Counted from the first letter of the stretch, positions 25,413-33,648 are shown. The stretch is 47,010 nt of DNA from Bacillota bacterium (GCA_023416745.1 JAEZHF010000014.1:1-47010); one strand, 5' to 3'. Made by a program: numbers and translations. Notes: generated by a model not told the origin, from the sequence alone.

Positions 25413-26209
25413 TGAACGCATTCGCAGTGGCATCTTCTGCACAACTGGGAACGAACAACGTCAAAGTAGCGGTCAAGGATCTTGATCTGTATTATGGCAG
25501 CTTTCAGGCGCTGAAGAAGATAAACATGGACATTGAGGAAAACCGCGTGACGGCGCTCATCGGCCCGTCCGGCTGCGGCCAGTCCACGTTCCTAAAGTGC
25601 ATCAACCGTATGAACGATCTGATACCCGGCTGCCGTGTGACGGGTGATATACTGATAGACGACACTGATATCTATAAGGGCGACGTCGACGTGGCGTATC
25701 TGCGCAAGGAAGTGGGCATGGTGTTCCAGAAGCCCAACCCGTTCGAAATGTCGATATTCGACAACGTCGCTTACGGGCCGCGCGTCCACGGCGTACGGGA
25801 CAAAAAGAAGCTGGAGATCATCGTGGAGCGCAGTCTCAAGCGCGCAGCGTTGTGGGACGAGGTGAAGGATCGTCTGCACCAGTCGGCACTGGGCATTTCG
25901 GGTGGCCAGCAGCAGCGCCTGTGTATCGCGCGCGTGCTGGCGGTAGAGCCGTCCGTCGTGCTGATGGACGAACCGACGTCAGCGCTGGACCCGATATCCA
26001 CCGGCAAGATCGAGGAACTGATCGCCGAACTGAAAAACGACTACACGATCATCATCGTGACGCACAACATGCAGCAGGCCGCGCGCGTGTCTGACAAAAC
26101 GGCATTCTTCCTGCTGGGTGACATGATTGAAGCGGGGCAAACGACGCAAATCTTCCAGCTGCCGCAGGACAAACGAACCGAAGACTATATCACCGGCCGC
26201 TTTGGCTGA
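25412..26209 (+). CDS. pstB: Phosphate ABC transporter ATP-binding protein PstB, Walker A lysine replaced by glutamine
   Basis: This is the ATPase of the Pst importer, 265 residues. It has DLDLYYGSFQALKKI, Walker A GPSGCGQST (residues 51-59), Q-loop VFQKPNPF, signature LGISGGQQQR, Walker B VVLMDEPTSALDP and H-loop VTHNMQQAARVSD. Everything is canonical except residue 57, where the invariant Walker A lysine is Gln (CAG at 25580-25582). A single A-to-C change from AAG would account for it. Such a change normally abolishes ATP hydrolysis, so this is a natural variant, a loss-of-function allele, or a sequence error. ATG 25412 follows AAGGAGCAAAG. The gene lies between pstA and phoU. Confidence 0.94.
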   Translation: MNAFAVASSAQLGTNNVKVAVKDLDLYYGSFQALKKINMDIEENRVTALIGPSGCGQSTFLKCINRMNDLIPGCRVTGDILIDDTDIYKGDVDVAYLRKEVGMVFQKPNPFEMSIFDNVAYGPRVHGVRDKKKLEIIVERSLKRAALWDEVKDRLHQSALGISGGQQQRLCIARVLAVEPSVVLMDEPTSALDPISTGKIEELIAELKNDYTIIIVTHNMQQAARVSDKTAFFLLGDMIEAGQTTQIFQLPQDKRTEDYITGRFG

Positions 26210-26269
26210 TAAGCATGAAACCCCGTTACGCGCAGATTCAATGGAGATTACGAAAAGGAGATTAAGACC

Positions 26270-26926
26270 ATGACCACACGGATGGAATATGATCATCAGC
26301 TCAGCGAGCTCAAACATGAGATCATCCGCATGGGCTCGCTGGTGGAGGATGTGCTGGCGGCCGCAATGCAGGCGCTGGTGGCGCGAGACTATGAAAAAGC
26401 GCAGCGTGTCATCGACGGCGACGATGAGATCGACGACCTTCAGGAATTGATTGAGGAAAAATGCATCATGCTGATCGCGACGCAGCAGCCTCTGGCGGGA
26501 GATCTGCGCGTTATTTTCGCTGCCATCAAAATGAGCACCGACCTTGAACGAATCGCTGACTACGGTGTGGGCGTCGCCAAAACGGCTATTCGCTTGAAGA
26601 ATGAAGAATATATCAAGCCGCTGATCGACCTGCCGCGCATGACGAGCATCGCGTGCGAGATGCTGAATATGAGCGTGCGTGCCTTCGCCAACAACGATCC
26701 GGAGCTGGCCATTGAGACAGCCAAACGCGACAACGATCTGGATTCGCTGTTTAAGCAGATTTACCGCGAGCTGCTGACATATGTCATGGAAAGCCCCCGG
26801 CACATCAATCAGATGATGTCTTTCGTGCTCATCGCGCGGTATCTGGAGCGCGTGGGCGACCATATCACCAATGTCTGCGAGTCCATCGTTTTCAACGCGA
26901 CCGGCAAAAAAATGGATCTCGACTAA
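26270..26926 (+). CDS. phoU: Phosphate-specific transport system accessory protein PhoU
   Basis: PhoU couples the Pst transporter to the phosphate two-component system and limits phosphate uptake. The 218 residues show the duplicated three-helix repeat of the family: MGSLVEDVLAAAMQAL with DDEID in the first half and MLNMSVRAFANND with RDNDLDSLF in the second, each with E/DxxxD metal-binding residues. AAAAGGAG precedes ATG 26270. It lies 60 nt after pstB. No PhoP or PhoR gene is in the window. Confidence 0.96.
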   Translation: MTTRMEYDHQLSELKHEIIRMGSLVEDVLAAAMQALVARDYEKAQRVIDGDDEIDDLQELIEEKCIMLIATQQPLAGDLRVIFAAIKMSTDLERIADYGVGVAKTAIRLKNEEYIKPLIDLPRMTSIACEMLNMSVRAFANNDPELAIETAKRDNDLDSLFKQIYRELLTYVMESPRHINQMMSFVLIARYLERVGDHITNVCESIVFNATGKKMDLD

Positions 26927-26955
26927 CTGGTTTGATAAAAGCGCCGTCTGCGGGT

Positions 26956-26977
26956 CAAGCTAATGGTAACTAGCTTG
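26956..26977 (+). repeat. Inverted repeat downstream of phoU
   Basis: CAAGCTA (26956-26962) and TAGCTTG (26971-26977) form a perfect 7-bp stem with an 8-nt loop. No T-run follows directly. It may be a weak terminator or a structure near the next gene's ribosome-binding site. Confidence 0.45.
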
Positions 26978-26996
26978 GAATTGGGTGGCGTTTTAT

Positions 26997-27602
26997 ATGG
27001 ACATCTCTTTGATAGTGCTCATCGGTCTGCCGGTTCTGTATCTGACGGGCAGCCTGAGGAAAGCTGTGGCGGCCGCCGGCATCCGCGGCATCCACTTTGT
27101 GATGTACTTTATCATCGGGCTGGTGCTGTCATTGGTGCCTGAAGTCCGCTTTTCCCCTTGGATTTCGTTCAGCCTTACCGGGGCTTTTCTTTGTATTGCG
27201 CCGGCTGTTTACATTGCGCTGTCGGGCGGTTACGGATACCGCTTTTTTCTGGCTTCCGCCATCACCGTGCTGCTCTCCGTGACATCTTTCTTTGTGTCCA
27301 ATACACTGACGCTGCCTTATCTGACCCCGGTCCTGGGGCTAACTGTATCGGCGGTAGCGGTGCTGTGCTTTGGGCGGCGCGCGCCTGAACATGCGCCCGT
27401 ACTGGCCGGACTGTACGGCATTGGAGATTCCGTCATGGCGCTTCTGTCAGACTCTGCAAGAACAGTCATTCTGTTTGATGTGCGCGCGATGGCAACGCTG
27501 TCGTTTGCTGTTTGCCTGTTCGCAGCGTTTCTTTCAGTACGTCGTCCGCGGGGCAGGCACGCCGCCGGATTCAAGAACGCACCGCCTGAAGCCCGCGTAT
27601 GA
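26997..27602 (+). CDS. Small polytopic membrane protein of unknown function
   Basis: I do not recognise this protein firmly. From ATG 26997 it is 201 residues, almost entirely hydrophobic, with about six membrane helices (starting ISLIVLIGLPVLYL) and a short basic, Arg-rich tail. The layout loosely recalls DUF1614-type membrane proteins, but I cannot confirm that. An in-frame GTG at 26985 would add four residues, but it sits inside the GGGTGG (26983-26988) that looks like the ribosome-binding site for 26997. It follows phoU by 70 nt on the same strand, so it may be read with the phosphate genes, though a hairpin lies between. About 140 nt without a gene follow. Confidence 0.7.
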   Translation: MDISLIVLIGLPVLYLTGSLRKAVAAAGIRGIHFVMYFIIGLVLSLVPEVRFSPWISFSLTGAFLCIAPAVYIALSGGYGYRFFLASAITVLLSVTSFFVSNTLTLPYLTPVLGLTVSAVAVLCFGRRAPEHAPVLAGLYGIGDSVMALLSDSARTVILFDVRAMATLSFAVCLFAAFLSVRRPRGRHAAGFKNAPPEARV

Positions 27603-27711
27603 ATAGATCATTGGCTTATTGATGGCAGCATCGGATTTATGCAGCGGCGGAACGATAGTGTGAACAATTATTGTATTTCATCGCATTTGCCTTTTCTTTT
27701 CAGCTGCAAAT

Positions 27712-27720
27712 TGATATAAT
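27712..27720 (+). promoter_or_regulatory. Extended -10 promoter before the DUF512 gene
   Basis: TGATATAAT (27712-27720) is a perfect TGn-TATAAT extended -10. No good -35 lies at the right distance. Transcription would start near 27727, about 20 nt before the TTG start. Confidence 0.55.
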
Positions 27721-27745
27721 ACCCCGAACTGACAGGGAGGATCAC

Positions 27746-29056
27746 TTGTTGTTTGAGGTAGAGACTGCAGCATCCGGCAGTGCGGCGGAGCGTGCCGGCA
27801 TTCTTCCCGGAGATAAGATTATATCCGTGAACGGCGAAGCGTTGATCGATTACATCGACTACGTGTATTTTAGCGCGATGGAGAAGCTGCGCGTTCGCGT
27901 GATGAGGAAAGACAAACCAATGACTATCCGTATCGTCAAGGAAACTGACGAGGATATCGGACTGCAGTTCACACAGCCGCTGATGGGGAAAAAACGCATC
28001 TGCGGCAACCGGTGTATATTCTGCTTTGTGGAACAGCTGCCAAAGGGCATGCGAAAAAGCCTGTACTTGAAGGATGAGGACTGGCGGTATTCACTGGTGT
28101 TCGGCAACTATGTGACACTGTCCGACATCAGCCGTGAGGAATTCGCGCGCATACTGCGCCGCAAGGCGTCACCGCTGTATGTCTCCGTGCATACGGTGGA
28201 CGAAGAGCTGCGCCGCCGCATGCTGAAAAACATGCAGGGGCTGGCGATTAAGCCCATGCTTAAAAAAATGGCCGCGCGTGGCATGCGCTTTCATGCACAG
28301 GCCGTGGTCTGCCCCGGTTATAACGACGGCGAGAAGCTGGAGGAGACGTTCCGCTTTCTGCGCGGGATGCATCCGGCGGCGATGTCGCTGGCGGTGGTGC
28401 CGGTGGGCCTCACGGGACACCGCGACGGCTTAACGCCGCTCATGCCGGTCTCCAAAGATATGGCGCTGCGTACCATCAAAGAGGTTGAAAAATGGCAGAA
28501 AGAATGTTTAAATAGTAGCGGGTCCCGCTTCGTGTTTGCAGCGGACGAGTATTACCTGAAAGCAGGGCTGCCGCTGCCGCCGGTTGATGCGTATGAGGAT
28601 TTCTGCCAGATCGAGAACGGCGTGGGCCTGATTGCCAAGCTCATGGACGAGGCTGCGGAAGCGCTGGGATCGGCAGAACCGGGTACAATACGAGAGGTCA
28701 GCATTGCAACGGGCGTAGACATACTGCCCTTTATAGAGGATATTGCCGCGAAAGCGGCCGAAATGCTGGGCGTGAAGGCCGCTGTCTATGGTGTGGACAA
28801 TCAGACCTTTGGTGGCGGCGTGACAGTGGCGGGTCTGCTGGGCGGACGCGACTTTATGCGCGTGCTTCAGGACAAGCCTCTGGGTGAGAGGCTCATCATT
28901 CCCGCAGCGGCGCTGCGCGAAGACGATGTGTTTTTGGACGATATGACGCTGGCGCAGCTGGAAGCAGCGCTGGGCGTACCGGTGATGCCGTGCGCGGACG
29001 CGTATGAGCTGGTGGATAATATGGCGGGGCATACATTGAAGGAGAAGAATGGCTAA
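27746..29056 (+). CDS. DUF512 family protein with PDZ and CxxxCxxC iron-sulfur motif
   Basis: This is a conserved clostridial protein without an assigned reaction. The 436 residues comprise an N-terminal PDZ domain (AGILPGDKIISVNG), then the radical-SAM-like motif C86-GNR-C90-IF-C93 followed by VEQLPKGMR. A middle barrel-like region has FHAQAVVCPGYNDG, and the C-terminal DUF512 domain has ATGVDILPFI, VYGVDNQTFGGGVTVAGLLGG and EDDVFLDDMTL. The start is TTG 27746 (or 27749) because AGGGAGG ends at 27740; an upstream in-frame ATG at 27671 precedes the -10 box and is rejected. It overlaps der by 8 nt, a conserved pairing in clostridia that hints at a link to ribosome or envelope biogenesis, but this is inference. 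Confidence 0.88.
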   Translation: MLFEVETAASGSAAERAGILPGDKIISVNGEALIDYIDYVYFSAMEKLRVRVMRKDKPMTIRIVKETDEDIGLQFTQPLMGKKRICGNRCIFCFVEQLPKGMRKSLYLKDEDWRYSLVFGNYVTLSDISREEFARILRRKASPLYVSVHTVDEELRRRMLKNMQGLAIKPMLKKMAARGMRFHAQAVVCPGYNDGEKLEETFRFLRGMHPAAMSLAVVPVGLTGHRDGLTPLMPVSKDMALRTIKEVEKWQKECLNSSGSRFVFAADEYYLKAGLPLPPVDAYEDFCQIENGVGLIAKLMDEAAEALGSAEPGTIREVSIATGVDILPFIEDIAAKAAEMLGVKAAVYGVDNQTFGGGVTVAGLLGGRDFMRVLQDKPLGERLIIPAAALREDDVFLDDMTLAQLEAALGVPVMPCADAYELVDNMAGHTLKEKNG

Positions 29057-30368
29057 ACCTTTTGTCGCAATCGTAGGGCGGCCCAATGTGGGCAAATCTA
29101 CGTTTTTCAACCGAATAGCAGGACGGCGTATATCCATCGTGGAGGATACGCCGGGCGTGACGCGGGACCGTATTTATGCCGACGCGGAATGGCTGGGGCG
29201 CGAATTCACGCTGATCGATACGGGCGGCATCGACCCGGACGCGTCGGACATCATACTGTCGCAGATGCGCGTACAGGCTGAGCTGGCGGTGGACATCGCG
29301 GATGTGATATTGTTCTTTGTGGACGCAAAGCAGGGGTTGGTGAGCGCCGATCAGGAGATCGCCGATATGCTGCGCCGCAGCAAAAAGCCTGTCATCACCG
29401 TCGTCAACAAGGCGGATTCGCAGAAGGACGAGCAGGCGATGTACGACTTCTACGCGCTGGGCACCGACAGCCTGTTCGCGATATCCGCCGCGCAGGGGCT
29501 GGGTCTGGGAGACCTGCTGGATGCTGTGATTGAGGGCATGGGTAAGACGGACGCGGAGGCTGATGAGGACACTGCGGTGAAGATTGCCGTCGTCGGACGG
29601 CCCAACGTGGGCAAGTCGTCACTGGTCAACGCACTCATCGGCGAACAACGCACCATCGTGTCCGACATCGCCGGCACCACGCGGGACGCCATTGATGTAC
29701 CGTTCGAGCGTGACGGCCAGCGTTATATGCTGATCGACACTGCAGGTATACGCAAAAAAGCGCGCATTGAAGACAAATCCATCGAGCGCTACAGCGTGAT
29801 ACGCGCGTTTGCCGCGGTACGGCGGGCAGACGTCGTGGTGGTGATGGTGGACGCAACGCAGGGCATCGCCGAGCAGGACGTGAAGGTGGCGGGCTTTGTA
29901 CACGAAGAGGGCAAACCCTGCGTGATCGCCGTTAACAAGTGGGATGCAATCGAGAAGGATACGCACACCGTCAACAAATACAATAAAGAGATCGCGTCGG
30001 CACTGGCGTTTATGAGCTATGCGCAAATGGTGACGATATCCGCGCAGACGGGACTTCGCCTTTCCAAGCTGCTGGACGCGCTGCTGGATGCTCGTGCGAA
30101 CAGCCGCCGCCGCATCACGACGGGAGTGCTCAACGAATGCATATCCGAGGCTATTGCAATGGTGGAGCCGCCATCTGACAAGGGCCGCCGTCTCAAGATC
30201 TATTACGCGGCACAGGTTACAGAATCGCCGCCGCATATCGTTCTTTTCGTCAACGATTCGCGGCTGATACATTTTTCATATATGCGCTACCTAGAGAATT
30301 ACTTAAGGAAAACTTTTGATTTTACGGGCACGCCCATCAAGCTGTCCGCCCGAAACAAAAACGAGTGA
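29049..30368 (+). CDS. der: Ribosome biogenesis GTPase Der (EngA)
   Basis: Der is the double-GTPase required for 50S subunit assembly. Its 439 residues have two tandem G domains, each with GRPNVGKS (near residues 9 and ~180), DTPG/DTAG, and NKAD/NKWD. A C-terminal KH-like domain ends the protein. ATG 29049 overlaps the DUF512 gene by 8 nt. plsY follows 18 nt after the stop, so these genes form one operon with lspA. Confidence 0.98.
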   Translation: MAKPFVAIVGRPNVGKSTFFNRIAGRRISIVEDTPGVTRDRIYADAEWLGREFTLIDTGGIDPDASDIILSQMRVQAELAVDIADVILFFVDAKQGLVSADQEIADMLRRSKKPVITVVNKADSQKDEQAMYDFYALGTDSLFAISAAQGLGLGDLLDAVIEGMGKTDAEADEDTAVKIAVVGRPNVGKSSLVNALIGEQRTIVSDIAGTTRDAIDVPFERDGQRYMLIDTAGIRKKARIEDKSIERYSVIRAFAAVRRADVVVVMVDATQGIAEQDVKVAGFVHEEGKPCVIAVNKWDAIEKDTHTVNKYNKEIASALAFMSYAQMVTISAQTGLRLSKLLDALLDARANSRRRITTGVLNECISEAIAMVEPPSDKGRRLKIYYAAQVTESPPHIVLFVNDSRLIHFSYMRYLENYLRKTFDFTGTPIKLSARNKNE

Positions 30369-30386
30369 GGCAAGGGAGTCTTCGGT

Positions 30387-31025
30387 ATGGTCTGGAAATA
30401 TATTTTGACCGTCGTGATTGGTTATCTTATGGGCTGCATTTCATTCGGATATATCGCCGGAAAGTTGTTTAAGGGCAAGGATATCCGTGATTCGGGCAGC
30501 GGCAACGTGGGCACAGCCAACGCCATCCGCACTTACGGATGGGGAATCGGCCTGTTCACTTTCGCGGGTGACGTGGCAAAGGGCGTCGTATCGGCGCTGA
30601 TCGGATGGTGGCTGCTGCCTGAAGCGATAAGCAGCGGCGTAACAGTATTCGGCATGATTCCGCAGGCGGGCGTACCCATCGGTGTTTGCGTGGGCGGGCT
30701 GGCCGCGGTGCTGGGCCATATATTGCCCGTGTTTCTGAAGTTTCGCGGCGGAAAAGGCGTAGCGACAAGTCTCGGCGTGTTTCTGGTGATGATGCCGCTG
30801 CATACCGCTGTTGTGCTGTTGGTATGCGTTATCATCATCGCGCTGACGCGCACGATGTCCATCGGCTCGCTGGTGGGAACAGCGCTCGTCGTCGTGGCGT
30901 CGTTCCTTTTCTTCTGGGGCGATATCGCGAGCCACCTCACGTGTATCATACTGATGATACTTGTTTTTTACTCGCACCGGATGAACATCAAGAGACTGGC
31001 GGAGGGCAAGGAAAACCTGCTTTAG
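30387..31025 (+). CDS. plsY: Glycerol-3-phosphate acyltransferase PlsY
   Basis: PlsY moves the acyl group from acyl-phosphate (made by PlsX, 18971-19975) to glycerol-3-phosphate at the membrane. Its 212 residues have multiple membrane helices. The three cytoplasmic family motifs are present: GSGNVGTANAIRTYG (usual SGNxGxTN with Ala for Thr), FRGGKGVATSLG, and a distal basic HRMNIKRL segment. ATG 30387 follows AAGGGAG. Confidence 0.96.
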   Translation: MVWKYILTVVIGYLMGCISFGYIAGKLFKGKDIRDSGSGNVGTANAIRTYGWGIGLFTFAGDVAKGVVSALIGWWLLPEAISSGVTVFGMIPQAGVPIGVCVGGLAAVLGHILPVFLKFRGGKGVATSLGVFLVMMPLHTAVVLLVCVIIIALTRTMSIGSLVGTALVVVASFLFFWGDIASHLTCIILMILVFYSHRMNIKRLAEGKENLL

Positions 31026-31033
31026 GAGGGCAA

Positions 31034-31624
31034 ATGCTTCAAATCATCATCATTATACTGGCGATACTGGCAGACCAACTGAGTAAGTTTCTGCTGGTGC
31101 CCATGTTCGCCGGTCCTGGGGACACCATAGAGGTGATACCCGGCGTGTTCAACCTGACCTTTGTACAGAATCAGGGTGCGTCCTTCGGTATGCTGCAGGG
31201 GTTCCAGTGGTTCTTCATCGTGATTACGGTGATCGTTGTGGGAGCAGCCACGTGGCTGATGATTAAATACCGCAAAAAACATACCCGCTTTCTCAAAGTG
31301 GCCATCTCGCTTGCATATGCCGGTGCGCTGGGCAACCTGATCGACCGGATCATATACGGATACGTACGCGACTTTTTCGACTTTCGCATGTTCGATTTCT
31401 GGAAGTGGATTTTCAACGTGGCGGATGCGTGCCTCGTAATCGGTTCCATCATGCTGGGCATCTATATACTGTTCATCCACAAAGACAAACCCAAACAGAA
31501 GGCAGAGGATGCGGCAGTTGAATCAGAAACTGGTGATGGGACGGAGAGTTGTGATGAGACAGCTTCTGAAAAAGACCCGGAAAGCGATGATAAGACAGGA
31601 AGGACGGACAGCTCTGACAAATGA
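31034..31624 (+). CDS. lspA: Lipoprotein signal peptidase LspA with acidic C-terminal extension
   Basis: LspA removes signal peptides from prolipoproteins such as PstS. From ATG 31034 (AGGAGG upstream) it is 196 residues. It has four membrane helices, an N-terminal DQLSKF, NQGASFG, and the catalytic aspartates D104 (GNLIDR) and D131 (FNVADA). The family normally ends soon after the fourth helix (~150-170 residues). Here residues 150-196 form an added hydrophilic tail rich in Asp, Glu, Ser and Lys, predicted disordered. It closes the DUF512-der-plsY-lspA run, and a bidirectional terminator follows. Confidence 0.95.
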   Translation: MLQIIIIILAILADQLSKFLLVPMFAGPGDTIEVIPGVFNLTFVQNQGASFGMLQGFQWFFIVITVIVVGAATWLMIKYRKKHTRFLKVAISLAYAGALGNLIDRIIYGYVRDFFDFRMFDFWKWIFNVADACLVIGSIMLGIYILFIHKDKPKQKAEDAAVESETGDGTESCDETASEKDPESDDKTGRTDSSDK

Positions 31625-31666
31625 ACGAGCCGGCTCGTTAAAAGCCAAATAAAGAAAAATAGATTC

Positions 31667-31701
31667 AAAAACAGGAAATGCCAAGCATCTCCTGTTTTTT
31701 T
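31667..31701. terminator. Bidirectional terminator between lspA and lplA
   Basis: AAAAACAGGA (31667-31676) then ATGC pairs with GCAT then TCCTGTTTTTTT, with one internal A-C mismatch and loop CAA. A-run and T-run flank it on both strands, fitting the convergent genes. Confidence 0.85.
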
Positions 31702-31743
31702 GCTCCTTTTTAAAAAGGAAAAAGAGTATTTTTATCAGAAGAA

Positions 31744-32721
31744 TTAAATGATACAGCATAAAATCTCTTCCGCGGTGATCCCGAACAGCAGATCGCCCGC
31801 CGCTTCGGCGATGAGCGCCGCGCGGATGGCATCCTCGCGGTAGGCGCAGCCAACGAGCCGCTGCTGCAGCTGCTCCAGCCCGTCCTGCGCGAAGAAATCC
31901 CCGTAGAAATGGATGTCCGTGATGATACCGCCGTCCACGAACGACTGCACGGTAAGCTTGCCGCCTGCAAAGCGCGCTTCCTTGGTGATGTTGAACGCGG
32001 GTTCCCTGCCAAAGTTCCACGCCCATGAGGCGAACTGAGCCTGCTTGATCTCGTTGACGCGGGCAATATCCTGCGGTGTCAGTTCGTATGTATCCATGCC
32101 GCGCAGCAGGAACGAGAGCATGACATCGCGGAACTCAAGGCTGGTCATCGGGTTACTGAGGTGTTCGGCAATGTTGGTGACCCGCTGGCGTACCGACTGG
32201 ATGCCCTTGGATATGATCTTCTCATCGGCCACATTGAGTGCACGCACCAGGTTTTCGAGGTTGGTGTCGAACAGCAGTGAGCCGTGGTGCAATACCACGT
32301 TCTTGCGCAGATACTGCGCGTTGCCTGAGAACTTGCGCCCGCCGATCACAAGGTCGTTGCGTCCGCTTTTCTCCGCGTGCACCCCAATGGAATGCAGTGC
32401 GTCCAGTATCGGCTGCGTGAACGTTTCAAACTCAATACGCCGTTGGCCGGGATCCTTCACGATGAATGAGAACTGCCAGCCGTTTTCGTCCGTGTATATC
32501 GTGCCGCCCCCGGTGATTCGCCGGACGATGTCGATGTTGTGCTGCTTCGCAAACGGCATGTTGATCTCGCGCAGCGTATTTTGGTAGCGCCCTGTCATCA
32601 GCGTGGGCGTGGTGCGCCAAAACATGAAATATTCCTTTGCGGCGCCAAGCTCGTCCATCGCGTATTTTTCCAGCGCAAAGTTGAACTTTGCGTCCATGCT
32701 GTTGTGCCTGATATACATCAT
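31744..32721 (-). CDS. lplA: Lipoate-protein ligase A
   Basis: LplA attaches free lipoate (or octanoate) to lipoyl domains through an adenylate intermediate. The 325 residues include RRITGGGTIYTD near residue 70, GRKFSGNAQ with the conserved catalytic Lys, HHGSLLFDT, and a C-terminal accessory domain. The usual His in RRxxGGGxxxHD is Thr here, a mild departure. The start overlaps the lipA stop by 4 nt (ATGA), so the two are translated together in the order lipA-lplA. No target lipoyl-domain gene is in the window. Confidence 0.94.
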   Translation of the reverse strand: MMYIRHNSMDAKFNFALEKYAMDELGAAKEYFMFWRTTPTLMTGRYQNTLREINMPFAKQHNIDIVRRITGGGTIYTDENGWQFSFIVKDPGQRRIEFETFTQPILDALHSIGVHAEKSGRNDLVIGGRKFSGNAQYLRKNVVLHHGSLLFDTNLENLVRALNVADEKIISKGIQSVRQRVTNIAEHLSNPMTSLEFRDVMLSFLLRGMDTYELTPQDIARVNEIKQAQFASWAWNFGREPAFNITKEARFAGGKLTVQSFVDGGIITDIHFYGDFFAQDGLEQLQQRLVGCAYREDAIRAALIAEAAGDLLFGITAEEILCCII

Positions 32722-33587
32722 ATCTGTTTCTCCATTTCCCGCATGCCCTCAATGGCGTTGTAGGAGCTGCGCACCAGCGGACCGCTGGCAACGTATTTGA
32801 AGCCCTTCTCAAGGCCGATGCGGCGGTATTCCTCGAACTGGTCCGGATGGATGAACTCGGCGATTTCGATGTGCTCGCGGGACGGCTGCAGATATTGCCC
32901 GATGGTGAGCAGGTCGCAGCCGATGTCAATCAGGTCGTCCATCACGGCCAGCACTTCGGCGGTCGTTTCGCCGAGGCCCACCATGATGCCCGTTTTGCTG
33001 TATATGCCGCCGCCCAACTGCCTGACGCGTGCCAGCAGCTCCAGCGAACGTTCGTATATTGCCATCGGGCGCACGGCAGGGTACAGCCGCGGCACCGTTT
33101 CGATGTTGTGGTTGATGATATCCGGGCGCGAACTGATTACCGTTTGCAGCGCTTCCAGGCTGCCGCGGAAATCGGGGATCAGCACTTCCACCGTGCTTTG
33201 TGGCAGGCGGCGCTTGAGCGCAAGTATGCACTGCGCAAAGTGTTCCGCGCCGCCGTCCGGCAGATCGTCCCGCGTGACACTGGTAACGACGGTGTGGGCG
33301 AGGCCCAGCTGCTGTGCCGCCGTCGCAACGTTTTCAGGTTCCTGCGGGTCCACCGGCGTGGTGCTCCCCTTGCACACCGCACAGAAACGGCAGTTGCGCG
33401 TGCAGACGTCGCCCAACACCATGAATGTGGCTGTTTTATTCTTGAAGCATTCGCCGCGGTTGGGGCAGTTCGCACCTTCGCATACCGTGTGCAGGTTGAG
33501 TGAGCGCAGCATGCCTTCCATTTCCATCACGGCTTCAGCGTTTACCTTTTTTTTAAGCCATTCGGGTTTTTTTTGAGGTACCATCAT
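32718..33587 (-). CDS. lipA: Lipoyl synthase LipA
   Basis: LipA is a radical SAM enzyme that inserts two sulfurs into protein-bound octanoyl groups. From ATG 33587 it is 289 residues. It has the auxiliary-cluster motif CEGANCPNRGEC, the radical SAM motif CTRNCRFC, and the C-terminal RSSY serine ligand. GGGAG just before 33587 supports this start; an in-frame ATG at 33674 would extend through the predicted promoter and is rejected. Two adjacent ATGs (33587, 33584) occur. It is divergent from rluD. lipB or lipM, which would supply the octanoyl group, is not in the window. Confidence 0.96.
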   Translation of the reverse strand: MMVPQKKPEWLKKKVNAEAVMEMEGMLRSLNLHTVCEGANCPNRGECFKNKTATFMVLGDVCTRNCRFCAVCKGSTTPVDPQEPENVATAAQQLGLAHTVVTSVTRDDLPDGGAEHFAQCILALKRRLPQSTVEVLIPDFRGSLEALQTVISSRPDIINHNIETVPRLYPAVRPMAIYERSLELLARVRQLGGGIYSKTGIMVGLGETTAEVLAVMDDLIDIGCDLLTIGQYLQPSREHIEIAEFIHPDQFEEYRRIGLEKGFKYVASGPLVRSSYNAIEGMREMEKQI

Positions 33588-33618
33588 TGTCTCCCTGCGT
33601 TGTTGCTTTATATATCTT

Positions 33619-33648
33619 ATGATAACAGGGTCACTGTTGGTAAAGCAA
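33619..33648 (-). promoter_or_regulatory. Promoter for lipA-lplA
   Basis: Read on the minus strand, TTGCTT (33648-33643) and TATCAT (33624-33619) are 18 bp apart, with TG one base before the -10 (extended -10). The transcript would start about 25 nt before the lipA ATG. Confidence 0.5.

Noticed and set aside
27671..27745. Upstream ATG start for the DUF512 protein
   Set aside because: The extra 25 residues are encoded across the extended -10 box and do not belong to the PDZ domain; AGGGAGG points to TTG 27746.
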